A stretch of 64,000 nt of DNA from Actinomycetales bacterium (GTDB taxonomy: Bacteria > Actinomycetota > Actinomycetes > Actinomycetales > Dermatophilaceae): assembly GCA_012729695.1 (NCBI GenBank), contig JAAYCP010000027.1, positions 1 through 64,000 on the forward strand, read 5' to 3'. The notes under the pieces were generated by a model. That model ran no database searches, was not told the origin of the DNA, and saw only the letters and a list, made by a program, of their open reading frames with translations. Of the stretch, positions 42,246 through 52,619 are shown one piece after another. Made by a program: the position numbers and the translations under genes. Numbering within the stretch: the first letter of the stretch is position 1; every line of letters starts with the position of its first letter.

Positions 42246-42257
42246 GAGCGGGCCCGG

Positions 42258-44024
42258 TCACTCCTGCCCGATCTCGGCGCGGATCGCGGCGACCGCGTCA
42301 GCGACGGCGACGTTGCGCCGCTCGCCGCTGCGACGGTCCTTGATCTCCAGCTCGCCATCGGCCAGTCCTCGGCCCACGACCACGATGGTCGGGATGCCGA
42401 TGAGCTCGGCGTCCTTGAACTTCACCCCGGGGCTGACGCCCTTGCGGTCGTCGAGCATCACCTCGACGCCGAGGCCCTCGAGCTCGCGGGTGAGCTCCTC
42501 GGCGTAGGTGAAGACCTGGTCGTCCTTGCCCGTGGCGACGATGTGGACGTCGGCGGGCGCCAGCTCGCGCGGCCAGATCAGGCCGAACTCGTCGTGGTTG
42601 CCCTCGGCGACGCAGGCGACGGCGCGGGAGACGCCGATGCCGTAGGAGCCCATGATGACCGTCCGGAGCTTGCCGTTGCTGTCGAGGACCTTCAGGTCCA
42701 GGGCCTCGGAGTACTTGCGGCCGAGCTGGAAGATGTGGCCCATCTCGATGCCGCGTGCGGTCTCGAGCGCCTCGCCGCAGGAGGGGCAGGCGTCGCCGGG
42801 GCGCACGTCGGCTGCCTCGATGACGCCGTCGGCGGTGAAGTCCCGACCGGCGACGAGGTTGAAGACGTGCTTGCCGGGCTCGTCCGCCCCGGTGACCCAC
42901 GACGTGCCCTCGACCACGCGGGGGTCGAGCAGGTAGCGGATGCCGCTGGGCCGGTCGAGGCCGAGGACGCCTGGGCCGATGTAGCCCTTCGCGAGCGCGG
43001 GGTAGGCGGCGAAGTCATCCTCGTCGAACGGGGTGAACGTGGCCGGCTCCACCTGCGCGGCGAGCCGCTTCTCGTCGACCTCGCGGTCCCCGGGGAGCCC
43101 GATGGCGAGCGGCTCACGGGTGCCGTCGGGGTGGGTGAGCATGAGGATGACGTTCTTGAGTGTGTCCGCCGCGGTCCACTCGCGCCCCTCGGGGTGCGGG
43201 TGGTTCGCGTTGGCCGCGGCCACCAGGGTCTCGATGGTCGGCGTGTCCGGGGTGTCCTCGACGTGGGCGGCCGGGAGGCCCTCCAGCGGGATGGCGTCGG
43301 GCACGGGCACCCGGACCGCCTCGACGTTGGCGGCGTACCCGCACGAGGCGCACCGCACATACGTGTCCTCGCCGTTCTCGGCGGTGGCGAGGAACTCCTC
43401 GCTCTTCGACCCACCCATCGCACCGGCCATCGCCTGGACGATGACGTAGTGGAAGCCCAGGCGGTTGAAGATCTTGATGTAGGCGTCCCGGTGCTGCTGG
43501 TAGCTCTTGTCGAGACCGGCCTCGTCGATGTCGAAGGAGTACGAGTCCTTCATGATGAACTCGCGTCCGCGGAGCAGTCCCGCGCGGGGACGCGCCTCAT
43601 CGCGGTACTTGGTCTGGATCTGGTAGATCGACAGAGGCAGGTCCTTGTAGGAGCTGTACAGGTCCTTCACCGTGAGGGTGAAGAGCTCCTCGTGCGTGGG
43701 GCCGAGCAGGTAGTCGCCGTCCTTGCGGTCCTTGAGCCGGAAGATGTTGTCGCCGTACTCGACCCACCGGCCGCTCGCCTCGAAGGGCTCCTTCGGCAGC
43801 AGCGCGGGGAAGAGCAGCTCCTGGGAGATCTGGTCCATCTCCGCGCGGATGATCGTCTCGACGCGGCGGAGCACCTTGAGGCCGAGCGGGAGCCAGGTGT
43901 AGATGCCGGGGCTCACCCTGCGGATGTAGCCGGCCCGCACGAGCAGCTTGTGGCTCGGGACCTCTGCGTCCGCCGGGTCCTCACGCAGGGTGCGAAGGAA
44001 CAGGGACGACATGCGCATGGCCAC
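42258..44024 (-). CDS. proS: Prolyl-tRNA synthetase (bacterial type with insertion domain)
   Basis: [63 protein letters not shown]. Confidence 0.96.
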   Translation of the reverse strand: MAMRMSSLFLRTLREDPADAEVPSHKLLVRAGYIRRVSPGIYTWLPLGLKVLRRVETIIRAEMDQISQELLFPALLPKEPFEASGRWVEYGDNIFRLKDRKDGDYLLGPTHEELFTLTVKDLYSSYKDLPLSIYQIQTKYRDEARPRAGLLRGREFIMKDSYSFDIDEAGLDKSYQQHRDAYIKIFNRLGFHYVIVQAMAGAMGGSKSEEFLATAENGEDTYVRCASCGYAANVEAVRVPVPDAIPLEGLPAAHVEDTPDTPTIETLVAAANANHPHPEGREWTAADTLKNVILMLTHPDGTREPLAIGLPGDREVDEKRLAAQVEPATFTPFDEDDFAAYPALAKGYIGPGVLGLDRPSGIRYLLDPRVVEGTSWVTGADEPGKHVFNLVAGRDFTADGVIEAADVRPGDACPSCGEALETARGIEMGHIFQLGRKYSEALDLKVLDSNGKLRTVIMGSYGIGVSRAVACVAEGNHDEFGLIWPRELAPADVHIVATGKDDQVFTYAEELTRELEGLGVEVMLDDRKGVSPGVKFKDAELIGIPTIVVVGRGLADGELEIKDRRSGERRNVAVADAVAAIRAEIGQE

Positions 44025-44144
44025 GGTGGCTCTCCTGGGTCGGGCGGAGGATCGGCACGCCGCACCCTCGTGGGCGGGGCGTGATGGGTGAACCCGGCAA
44101 GGATACCGAGCCGAGCGAGGGGGTCAGTTCACGCGAGGGTCGGG

Positions 44145-45137
44145 TCAGGCACCGGGAGCCATCGGCTCCGGACGCTCCGCGGACTGCTCGGTCCCGGCGG
44201 TGACGCCCTCCGGCAGCACCTCGAGGGGCGGCTGCTCGGTCCCGGACGGCTCCACCTCGTCGTCGGGGAGATGCACGATCCGGTCCTCGTACCGTGCCCG
44301 CGTCCCGTAGACCTTGAAGCCGAGGCGCTTGTAGAGCTCGAAGGACGGGTTGTTGACGTTGACGGTGAGCCAGGCCGAGTCGCTGCCGGACTCCTTGAGG
44401 GCGGTCAGCGTGCGGACAACCAGGTGCGCGCCGATCCGGTGACCGCGCCAGGTCGGCACGACTCCGACCTGGTCGATCCAGTTCGCCGACACCGTCACCA
44501 GGCCGATGGGCGCCCCGCCACGGCTGTATGCGACGCGCGAGGTCTCCGGCCGGATGTCCGGGTCGTTGGTGAGATCGGCGAGCCACTCCTCCTCGGTCGT
44601 CTCCGTGAAGCCGGGTGTGTCACTGAAGGACTCGTGGAACGCGACGTAGAAGTCGTGCGCGGTCTCATCGGTGAAGGGCTTGGTCGTGACACCGGGCGGC
44701 AGCGGGATCCGCGAGATGTGGGTCAGGTCGTGGCGCATGACCTTCTCCGCGAAGGTGCGCCGCAGGCCGCTGGAGGCGAACAGCGACTCGGCCTCGGGCG
44801 ACATCGTCTCGGCGACGACCTTGAAGTGCATGGCAGGAGCCTTGCTCCGCGCCCAGTTGACGAGCTCCTCGCCATGTCCCTGGCGCCGGAAGGACGGGTG
44901 CACCAGTCCACTGGCCAACCGGTTGCCGGCCTCGTCGTAGCTCAGCGACGCGACGGCCACCAGCTCACCGAGCTCGTCCCGGCCGGCGATCGTCTCGTCG
45001 CCGAAGAAGTAGCGCCTGATGTGAGCGTCGTCGAGCAGGTCCGGCAGGCCGCCGTCCTGCCGGAGGCACACCTCGGCCAGGTGCTTGACCGCATCGAAGT
45101 CGCTCGGCTGCAACTCGGACCACTGGAGGTTGGACAT
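44145..45137 (-). CDS. GNAT family N-acetyltransferase (tandem-domain)
   Basis: LVHPSFRRQGHGEELVNWA; VVPTWRGHRIGAHLVVRTL. Confidence 0.88.
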   Translation of the reverse strand: MSNLQWSELQPSDFDAVKHLAEVCLRQDGGLPDLLDDAHIRRYFFGDETIAGRDELGELVAVASLSYDEAGNRLASGLVHPSFRRQGHGEELVNWARSKAPAMHFKVVAETMSPEAESLFASSGLRRTFAEKVMRHDLTHISRIPLPPGVTTKPFTDETAHDFYVAFHESFSDTPGFTETTEEEWLADLTNDPDIRPETSRVAYSRGGAPIGLVTVSANWIDQVGVVPTWRGHRIGAHLVVRTLTALKESGSDSAWLTVNVNNPSFELYKRLGFKVYGTRARYEDRIVHLPDDEVEPSGTEQPPLEVLPEGVTAGTEQSAERPEPMAPGA

Positions 45138-45222
45138 GCCCCAAGGGTAGGCCGTCCCGACCCTGCGAAAGTCAGTGCGCCGCACCCCGGGTCGTGAACG
45201 TCACACCCTGGGCGGACCTGGG

Positions 45223-46083
45223 TCACAGGAGGACGGTCATGAACTCGCCGGTCTCCACGAAACCCACGCGGCGGTATGCGGCGCGCGCCGGGGAGTTGAA
45301 GTCGTTGACATAGAGGGTGACCAGCTGAGCGACGTCGCGCATGATCTGCTCGACGGCCGAGGCGATGAGCGGCACCGAGTACCCCCTTCCCCGCAGCTCC
45401 GGGGCCAACCAGATCCCCTGGAGCTGCACACACCCGAGGGCAGCGCTGCCGATGTCGGTCTTGAAGATCACCCGGTCACGCCCGTCCGCATCCGGTTCGG
45501 TGGCGATGTAGGTGTGACCACGGCGGATGAGCGCGGTGATCGAGCTGAGGTAGGAGCGCGGAGACCCGGTGTAGGGGCGGTAGCCGATCTCATGGGTGAA
45601 CATGTGCTCCGCCGCCGGGAGCACGATGGACGCCTCGTGCTCTCTGGCCGGCCGCACCCGGGGGTCGAGCGGGATGCCGAGACTCGACGGCGGCGTGCTC
45701 GTAGCGCAGAGCGGCTGGCGGCCCCGGATGTCGCGTGGCTCTCCCCAGGTGGGCTCGATGAGATCCCACATCGAGCGGACCTGATCGCGCGGTCCGAGGA
45801 TGCTGGCCACCTGGCGGCGGCTCCGACGGAACCGGTCGGCGAACGAGGAGCGGGTGTCCAGCGTGGTCGCTACGGGGATGATGTTGGCGTTGGCCCACAC
45901 CAGGGAGTCGAGCTCGCGACCGGTGCGATGGGCGAGCAGCGCCTGAGGGAGGGTCTCGATGGCGCCCTCGAGGATGCGCGAGGCGACGAAGACATTGCTC
46001 GCGATGTCGCGCGCGCAAACCTCCAGGGCCGCCGCACGGTCGGCGGGCTGGAGTGGTCGGATAGGAGACCTCGTGCGCAGCAC
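45223..46083 (-). CDS. GNAT acetyltransferase with DUF4081 N-terminal domain
   Basis: QLQGIWLAPELRGRGYSVPLIASAVEQI...VTLYVNDFNSPARAAYRRVGF. Confidence 0.87.
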   Translation of the reverse strand: MLRTRSPIRPLQPADRAAALEVCARDIASNVFVASRILEGAIETLPQALLAHRTGRELDSLVWANANIIPVATTLDTRSSFADRFRRSRRQVASILGPRDQVRSMWDLIEPTWGEPRDIRGRQPLCATSTPPSSLGIPLDPRVRPAREHEASIVLPAAEHMFTHEIGYRPYTGSPRSYLSSITALIRRGHTYIATEPDADGRDRVIFKTDIGSAALGCVQLQGIWLAPELRGRGYSVPLIASAVEQIMRDVAQLVTLYVNDFNSPARAAYRRVGFVETGEFMTVLL

Positions 46084-46281
46084 GCTGCCAGGCTAGCCGC
46101 GTTCGATCCGCGGTGGGTCGATTGCGAGGGCGGTCCTACCCGGATGGACCACGAGGTGCTCAGGGAGTGACCCACTCCCCTGACGCTCACGTCGCGGGTT
46201 TCCGTTGGGCCCCTCACGGGTTGGGGCTCCGCCGGCGATCCCTCCGGTCGATGTGGCCCGCCGTCCTGCGAGAGAGGTGGG

Positions 46282-47439
46282 TCAGCCCACCGTCACCGTG
46301 GGCGCTCCGCCCGTCTCGTCGATGGGCTCGCCCATCTCCTCGGCGATGCGCATGGCCTCCTCGATGAGGGTCTCGACGATCTGGCTCTCCGGGACGGTCT
46401 TGATGACCTCACCCTTGACGAAGATCTGGCCCTTGCCGTTGCCGGAGGCCACACCGAGGTCGGCCTCGCGCGCCTCGCCCGGTCCGTTGACGACGCAGCC
46501 CATGACGGCGACGCGCAGCGGCACGGTCATGCCCTCGAGTCCAGCGGTGACCTCTTCTGCGAGCGTGTAGACGTCGACCTGGGCGCGGCCGCACGAGGGG
46601 CAGGAGACGATCTCGAGCTTGCGGGGGCGCAGGTTGAGGCTCTGCAGGATCTGGTTGCCCACCTTGACCTCCTCGACCGGCGGGGCCGAGAGCGAGACCC
46701 GGATGGTGTCACCGATCCCCTTGGAGAGCAGGGCACCGAAGGCGACCGAGGACTTGATGGTGCCCTGGAACGCCGGGCCGGCCTCGGTCACACCGAGGTG
46801 GAGCGGCCAGTCGCCGCGCTCGGCGAGCAGCTCGTAGGCGCGGACCATGACGACGGGGTCGTTGTGCTTGACCGAGATCTTGAAGTCGTGGAAGTCGTGC
46901 TCCTCGAACAGGCTCGCCTCCCACACGGCCGACTCGACGAGAGCCTCCGCGGTGGGCTTGCCGTACTTCTCCAGCAGCCGCTTGTCGAGGGAGCCCGCGT
47001 TGACGCCGATGCGGATGGAGACGCCTGCGGCCTTGGCGCGCCGGGCGATCTCGCCGACCTGGTCGTCGAACTGACGGATGTTCCCCGGGTTGACCCGGAC
47101 CGCCGCGCACCCGGCATCGATCGCAGCGAAGACGTAGTTCGGCTGGAAGTGGATGTCCGCGATGACCGGGATCTGGCTCTTCTGAGCGATCGCGGGCAGC
47201 GCCTCGGCGTCGTCGCGGCTCGGGCAGGCCACGCGCACGATGTCGCACCCAGCTGCTGTGAGCTCCGCGATCTGCTGCAGGGTGGCGTTGACGTCCGTCG
47301 TCGGCGTCGTCGTCATCGACTGCACCGAGACCGGGGCATCGCCACCGACCTCGACCTTGCCGACCTTGATCTTGCGCGACTTACGCCGCGGTGCGAGGAC
47401 GGGCGGCGGGAGAGCGGGCATGCCGAGTCCAACAGTCAT
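46282..47439 (-). CDS. ispG: 4-hydroxy-3-methylbut-2-enyl-diphosphate synthase (IspG/GcpE)
   Basis: [50 protein letters not shown]-like [30 protein letters not shown]. Confidence 0.96.
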   Translation of the reverse strand: MTVGLGMPALPPPVLAPRRKSRKIKVGKVEVGGDAPVSVQSMTTTPTTDVNATLQQIAELTAAGCDIVRVACPSRDDAEALPAIAQKSQIPVIADIHFQPNYVFAAIDAGCAAVRVNPGNIRQFDDQVGEIARRAKAAGVSIRIGVNAGSLDKRLLEKYGKPTAEALVESAVWEASLFEEHDFHDFKISVKHNDPVVMVRAYELLAERGDWPLHLGVTEAGPAFQGTIKSSVAFGALLSKGIGDTIRVSLSAPPVEEVKVGNQILQSLNLRPRKLEIVSCPSCGRAQVDVYTLAEEVTAGLEGMTVPLRVAVMGCVVNGPGEAREADLGVASGNGKGQIFVKGEVIKTVPESQIVETLIEEAMRIAEEMGEPIDETGGAPTVTVG

Positions 47440-47487
47440 AGGACCAGTATCCCAGGCGAACACAGGTGCCCTGTCGCCGACAAGGTG

Positions 47488-48846
47488 CTAGCCGAGCCGG
47501 ACCGGGTTGACGAGGTCGGCGTAGATGAGGAGAACCGCCATGCCGATGAGCAGGATCGAGACGGCGTACGCGAGGGGAAGCGCCTTGGCGACATCGACCG
47601 GCCCAGGGTCCGGGAGCCCGCGGGCCCGGGCCCAGGCCTTCTTCACGGCCTCCCAGATCGCCCCGGCGACGTGTCCGCCGTCGAGCGGGAGGAGCGGGAT
47701 GAGGTTGAAGACGAACAGCGCGATGTTCAGGCCCGCCAGGAGCAGCACCAGGGTGGCGAGCTTCTGTCCGGGGGTCTCGAAGAAGGTGATCTGGCCGGAG
47801 GCCACCTCACCGGCGATCCGGCCCACGCCGACGACGGAGACCGGGCTCTCGACGTCACGCTCCTGGCCGGTGAAGGCCGCGTTGTAGACACCGACGAGCT
47901 TCTGGGGCAGCTTGGCGACGATCTGCGCCGTCCCGCTCACCATCTCCCAGATCATCCCCGGGACCACGGTCGGACTCTGTCGCTCGATGGCCGTGACCGG
48001 CGCCGACGCGATCCCGAGGAACCCGGTCTGGACCATGACGGGGTTGCCGTCCGCATCCGTCACGGGCAGACCGTTCTCGTCCAGGGCGGGCAGCTCGTTC
48101 GTGATCGGGGTCGCCTCGAGAGTGAGTCGCTCCCCTGCCCGCTCCACGACGATCTCGGTCGGCTGTCCGGCGCGGGGTCGCACGATCGTCGAGACGTCGC
48201 GGTTCTGCTCGATCGGCTGACCCGCGACGGACACGATGACGTCGCCCGGCAGGATCCCCGCCTCGGCCGCCGGCGTGAGCGGGTCGTCCGCCGCGCATAC
48301 CCGGTCGGCAGTGACCTGGTCCGCCGGCACGACGCACTGACTGACCTGGCCGACCAGGGCGCCCGGCTTCTCCACGGCCGTCCCGTAGGTCATCACCAGC
48401 CCCGCGAGAAGGATGGCTGCGAGCACGAGATTCATGACCGGCCCGCCCAGCATGATGATGATCTTCTTGCCGGTGCCGAGCTTGTAGAACACGCGGTCCT
48501 CGTCACCGGGGCGGAGCTCCTCGAAGGATGCGGCTCTGGCCTCGTCCACGAGCTGCGACATGCGTCCGGTGCTCGACACCCGGACCGTCCCCGGCTCCTG
48601 ACCCGGCCGCGGCGGGAACATCCCGATCATCCGGATGTAGCCACCGAGGGGAATGGCCTTGAGGCCGTACTCGGTCTCACCGCGTCGGCGCGACCAGACG
48701 GTCGGCCCGAAGCCGACCATGTACTGCGGCACGCGGACCCCGAACTTCTTCGCGGGCACGAGGTGCCCCAGCTCGTGCCAGCCGATGGAGAACCCCACCC
48801 CGGTGGCCACGAACAGCACACCCAGGACATACCAGAGGACGTTCAT
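47488..48846 (-). CDS. M50 site-2 protease (RseP/Rip1-like) with PDZ domain
   Basis: VGFSIGWHELGHLVPAKKFGVRVPQYMVGFGPT HExxH; GGHVAGAIWE. Confidence 0.93.
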   Translation of the reverse strand: MNVLWYVLGVLFVATGVGFSIGWHELGHLVPAKKFGVRVPQYMVGFGPTVWSRRRGETEYGLKAIPLGGYIRMIGMFPPRPGQEPGTVRVSSTGRMSQLVDEARAASFEELRPGDEDRVFYKLGTGKKIIIMLGGPVMNLVLAAILLAGLVMTYGTAVEKPGALVGQVSQCVVPADQVTADRVCAADDPLTPAAEAGILPGDVIVSVAGQPIEQNRDVSTIVRPRAGQPTEIVVERAGERLTLEATPITNELPALDENGLPVTDADGNPVMVQTGFLGIASAPVTAIERQSPTVVPGMIWEMVSGTAQIVAKLPQKLVGVYNAAFTGQERDVESPVSVVGVGRIAGEVASGQITFFETPGQKLATLVLLLAGLNIALFVFNLIPLLPLDGGHVAGAIWEAVKKAWARARGLPDPGPVDVAKALPLAYAVSILLIGMAVLLIYADLVNPVRLG

Positions 48847-48916
48847 CCATCTCCTCGACTCAAGAACTCGATCACCAGGTCTGATGCGTTGCTGTCTTCC
48901 GACCACGCGGGCGTGA

Positions 48917-50173
48917 TCAGAGCGCCGGTGAGCCGGCCCCCGCGATCGTGGCGGCGGCGGCTGCGCGGGCCCAGGTGTCGGCCTGCAGCACCTGCTCAAC
49001 GCTCAGCTCTGCCGTGGTGCTCCCGGGAGCATCGACTCCGGTGCTCACACTTCCACCGTCAGCGTACGCCTCGACGACCCGGGCGACCGTGTCGACGATG
49101 TCGAGGAAGCCGATCCGGCCGTCGTGGAACGCGTCGACGCACACCTCGTTGGCGGCGTTGTAGACCGCAGGGAAGGTGCCACCGGCGGCACCGACCTCTC
49201 GCGCCAGGCGCACGGCCGGGAAGGCGTCGTCGTCGAGCGGGTGGAAGTCCCACTGCTGCGCGACGGTCCAGTCGCACGGCTCGTCGACGTCCGGGAGGCG
49301 CTCCGGCCAGGACAGCCCGAGGGCGATCGGCACGAGCATCCGCGGCGGGCCCATCTGGGCGATGGTGGAGCCGTCGTGGAACTCGACCATCGAGTGGATC
49401 CACTGCTGCGGGTGGACGACGACGTCGATCTTCTCGAAGGGCAGGTCGAAGAGCAGGTGCGCCTCGATGACCTCCAGACCCTTGTTGACGAGCGTTGCGG
49501 AGTTCGTGGTGACGACCCGCCCCATCGCGTAGTTCGGGTGGGCCAGCGCCTCCTGCGGCGTGACGTCGACGAGCTCTCGGCGGGACCGCCCGCGGAACGG
49601 CCCGCCACTCGCGGTGACGACGAGGCGGCGCACCTCCTCGCGGCGTCCCCCACGCAGCGACTGGGCGATCGCGGAGTGCTCGGAGTCGACCGGCACGATC
49701 TGGTCAGGACCGGCCGCGGCCTTGACCAGCGGGCCGCCGACGATGAGCGACTCCTTGTTCGCGAGAGCGAGGACCGAGCCGGCCCGGAGGGCGGCGAGCG
49801 TCGGGCGCAGGCCGATCGAGCCGGTGATCCCGTTGAGGACGACGTCGGCACCGACCCCGGCTGCCGTCACCGCCGCCTCGTCCCCCACGACGACGTCGGG
49901 AGCGTATGCGTTGGGCGCCAAGCCCTCCCGACCCGCCACGCCGCGGATCGCCTCGCGCACCTCCTCGGCGCTGCCTGTGGCCATCGCGACGAGGGGTGCC
50001 CTCGTGGCCACCGCCTGCTCCGCCGCGAGCGCCGTGTTGCTTCCGGCGGAGAGAGCGAGGACCTCGTACCGACCAGGGTGCTCGTCGATGACCTTCAGGG
50101 CCTGGGTGCCGATCGACCCGGTCGAGCCGAGGATCGAGACGGTGCGGACGGCGGTGGTGGTCGGTGCGGTCAC
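48917..50173 (-). CDS. dxr: 1-deoxy-D-xylulose-5-phosphate reductoisomerase
   Basis: TVSILGSTGSIGTQALKVIDEHPGRYEVLALSAG; PVDSEHSAI; ASGGPFRG. Confidence 0.95.
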   Translation of the reverse strand: MTAPTTTAVRTVSILGSTGSIGTQALKVIDEHPGRYEVLALSAGSNTALAAEQAVATRAPLVAMATGSAEEVREAIRGVAGREGLAPNAYAPDVVVGDEAAVTAAGVGADVVLNGITGSIGLRPTLAALRAGSVLALANKESLIVGGPLVKAAAGPDQIVPVDSEHSAIAQSLRGGRREEVRRLVVTASGGPFRGRSRRELVDVTPQEALAHPNYAMGRVVTTNSATLVNKGLEVIEAHLLFDLPFEKIDVVVHPQQWIHSMVEFHDGSTIAQMGPPRMLVPIALGLSWPERLPDVDEPCDWTVAQQWDFHPLDDDAFPAVRLAREVGAAGGTFPAVYNAANEVCVDAFHDGRIGFLDIVDTVARVVEAYADGGSVSTGVDAPGSTTAELSVEQVLQADTWARAAAAATIAGAGSPAL

Positions 50174-50210
50174 GGGGACCATTCTGCCCGGAGCCCGGAC
50201 CGGCACCGTG

Positions 50211-50270
50211 TTGGCTGGACGAGGACCGTGGTGGCTGGACGAGGACCGTGGTGGCTGGACGAGGGCGGCT
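50211..50270. repeat. 20-bp tandem repeat x3 in the dxr / metal-chaperone divergent intergenic region
   Basis: TTGGCTGGACGAGGACCGTG / GTGGCTGGACGAGGACCGTG / GTGGCTGGACGAGGGCGGCT. Confidence 0.9.
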
Positions 50271-50283
50271 TGACGTAGGTCAA
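50270..50283. promoter_or_regulatory. Candidate Crp/Fnr-family operator TTGAC-N4-GTCAA
   Basis: CTTGACGTAGGTCAAG, 71 bp upstream of the chaperone ATG; Crp/Fnr gene in same locus. Confidence 0.6.
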
Positions 50284-50354
50284 GGACAGATCCGGGCCAG
50301 TCGGGTGGAGTGGAAGAGCACCCACACCCACGACCACCGGGAAGGAACCTCCTC

Positions 50355-50642
50355 ATGACCACCACCAAGACCACCCAGACTGCCGCCACGGCAAAGACCA
50401 CGCAGGCGCCGAAGACCGTCAGGACCGCGACCATCCGCACCGAGCCGTTCACCTGCCCCTCGTGCATCACGAAGATCGAGGGAGCCGTCGGCGCCATGCC
50501 CGGGGTCCAGGACGTCCGGGTCATGTTCAACTCCGGCAAGGCCAAGGTCGTCTTCGACGAGGCCGTCGTGAGTGGCGAGCAGATCGCCGCGACGATCGAC
50601 GCTCTCGGCTATCGCGTGACCAGTACGCGCGTCAGCTCCTGA
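50355..50642 (+). CDS. Heavy-metal-associated (HMA) domain metallochaperone
   Basis: RTEPFTCPSCITKIEGAVGAMPGVQDVRVMFNSGKAKVVFDE, CxxC motif. Confidence 0.92.
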   Translation: MTTTKTTQTAATAKTTQAPKTVRTATIRTEPFTCPSCITKIEGAVGAMPGVQDVRVMFNSGKAKVVFDEAVVSGEQIAATIDALGYRVTSTRVSS

Positions 50643-50654
50643 GCAGGGGAAACC

Positions 50655-52619
50655 ATGAACCCCCTCACGTCGAAAGCGAGAGTCGCCGGCCTGTCCGGCG
50701 CTCTGCTCGTGGTCGCCCTGGCCCTGCACCTGCTGGGAGAGGGTCCGCTCCACACCCTGCGGGACGCGGTCCTGATCATCGCGTCCCTCCTCGCGGGGAC
50801 CCCGATCGCGGTCAGCGCCTGGAAGTCCTTGCGGCTCAGGCAGTTCAGCATCGATCTGCTCGTCACGGTCGCCGTCGTCGGTGCGCTCGTCATCGGTGAG
50901 TACGTCGAGTCCTCCGTCGTGTCGTTCCTCTTCGTCTTCGGCTCCTTCCTCGAGCTCCGCACGATCGAGAAGACCCGTCGTTCCCTGCGGGACCTGATCG
51001 ACCTCGCACCCCAGGAGGCCGAGGTCATCCGTGCCGACGGACCCGTCACCGTCCCGGTCGACGAGGTCGAGGTCGGCGAGCGGGTCGTCGTCCGCACCGG
51101 GGGCAGGGTGCCTGTCGACGGCACCGTCGTCCACGGCCGCGCCTCGATCGACGAGTCGGCCGTCACCGGTGAGCCGCTCGCCGTCGTCAAGGACGTCGGC
51201 GACCAGGTCTGGTCCGGCACGGTCCTCGAGGGCGGATACCTCGAGCTCACCGCTGACCGCGTCGGCGAGGACACCACCTTCGCCCAGATCATCGAGCTCG
51301 TCGAGGAGGCGCAGGACTCCAAGGCGAGGACCCAGAGGTTCCTCGACCGCTTCGCCTCCTGGTACACCCCGATGATCGTCGTAGCGGCGGTCGTGGCACT
51401 CCTCGTCACCCAGGACCTCAGGTTCGCCCTGACCTTCCTGGTCATCGCCTGCCCCGGCGCGCTGGTCATCTCGACCCCGGTCTCACTCGTGGCCGGTATG
51501 GGTAACGCAGCCCGGCATGGCGCCCTCATCAAGGGTGGCGAGGCGCTCGAGCGGCTCGCGCGGGTCGACACCCTCGTCCTGGACAAGACCGGCACGATCA
51601 CCGAGGGACGGCCGGAGGTGAGCCACGTCCTCACTGCCGGCGACGCATACTCCTCTGCGGATGTCCTGCGGCTCGTCGGATCGCTGGAGCAGGCGTCGGA
51701 GCACCCGCTCGGGCGCACCCTGGTCCGGGCTGCCCAGGAGCGGGACCTCACCCTCAGCCCGTCACCGGCGGGCGTGGAGGTCATCACCGGCAGCGGGATC
51801 CGCGGCCTGGTCGATGACGGCGGGACGGACCGCGCCGTCGCGGTCGGCAGCGATCGCCTGCTCAGCGACGGTGGGTATGCCGTGCCCGCCGATCTCGCAG
51901 CGAAGGCCCAGGCGCTCGAGCAGGCCGGCAGCACCGTCTCCTGGGTCGTCGTCGACGGCACCGTCGCCGGACTGGTCGCCGTCACCGACCAGGCCCGTCC
52001 GGACGCTCGTGAGGCGCTGGCAGTGTTGCGCCGCAAGGGAATCGACCGGATCGTGATGCTGACGGGCGACAACGCCCACACCGCGCGCGCCGTCGCCGAC
52101 CAGGTGGGGATCGACGGGCCACAGGACGTCGTCTCCGCTCAGCTGCTCCCCCAGGACAAGGTGGCGGAGGTCAGGCGCCTGCGCGACGCGGGGCACCGCG
52201 TCGCGATGATCGGCGACGGCGTCAACGACGCCCCGGCCATCGCGACGGCCGATGTCGGCCTGGCCATGGGCGGCGGCACGGACGTCTCGCTGCAGACGGC
52301 GGACGTCGTCCTCGTCGGCAACCGGTTCGACCAGCTGATCCAGGCCCGCTCGATCGCCCGCGCGACTCTGTGGAACATGGCGCAGAACACCGCCATCGCG
52401 CTGGCGACCGTCGCCGTCCTGCTCGCAGGCGTCGTGGGCGGAGTCGTCACGATGGCGAGCGGCATGCTCGTCCACGAGCTCTCGGTGCTCGCGGTCATCC
52501 TCAACGCCATGCGGCTGGTCCGTCGCCGGGACAAGGATGCCGCTCAACTTGCCCGAGCGCGCCCGGCTGCGGCCTCACCCGTCGCCGGCGAGCAGCGTGA
52601 GCCCGTCCAGGTCGGATAG
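50655..52619 (+). CDS. P1B-type heavy-metal translocating ATPase with CPG membrane motif, no N-terminal HMA domain
   Basis: FLVIACPGALVISTPVS; DKTGTITEGRP; SEHPLG; MIGDGVNDAPAIATADVGLAMG. Confidence 0.94.
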   Translation: MNPLTSKARVAGLSGALLVVALALHLLGEGPLHTLRDAVLIIASLLAGTPIAVSAWKSLRLRQFSIDLLVTVAVVGALVIGEYVESSVVSFLFVFGSFLELRTIEKTRRSLRDLIDLAPQEAEVIRADGPVTVPVDEVEVGERVVVRTGGRVPVDGTVVHGRASIDESAVTGEPLAVVKDVGDQVWSGTVLEGGYLELTADRVGEDTTFAQIIELVEEAQDSKARTQRFLDRFASWYTPMIVVAAVVALLVTQDLRFALTFLVIACPGALVISTPVSLVAGMGNAARHGALIKGGEALERLARVDTLVLDKTGTITEGRPEVSHVLTAGDAYSSADVLRLVGSLEQASEHPLGRTLVRAAQERDLTLSPSPAGVEVITGSGIRGLVDDGGTDRAVAVGSDRLLSDGGYAVPADLAAKAQALEQAGSTVSWVVVDGTVAGLVAVTDQARPDAREALAVLRRKGIDRIVMLTGDNAHTARAVADQVGIDGPQDVVSAQLLPQDKVAEVRRLRDAGHRVAMIGDGVNDAPAIATADVGLAMGGGTDVSLQTADVVLVGNRFDQLIQARSIARATLWNMAQNTAIALATVAVLLAGVVGGVVTMASGMLVHELSVLAVILNAMRLVRRRDKDAAQLARARPAAASPVAGEQREPVQVG

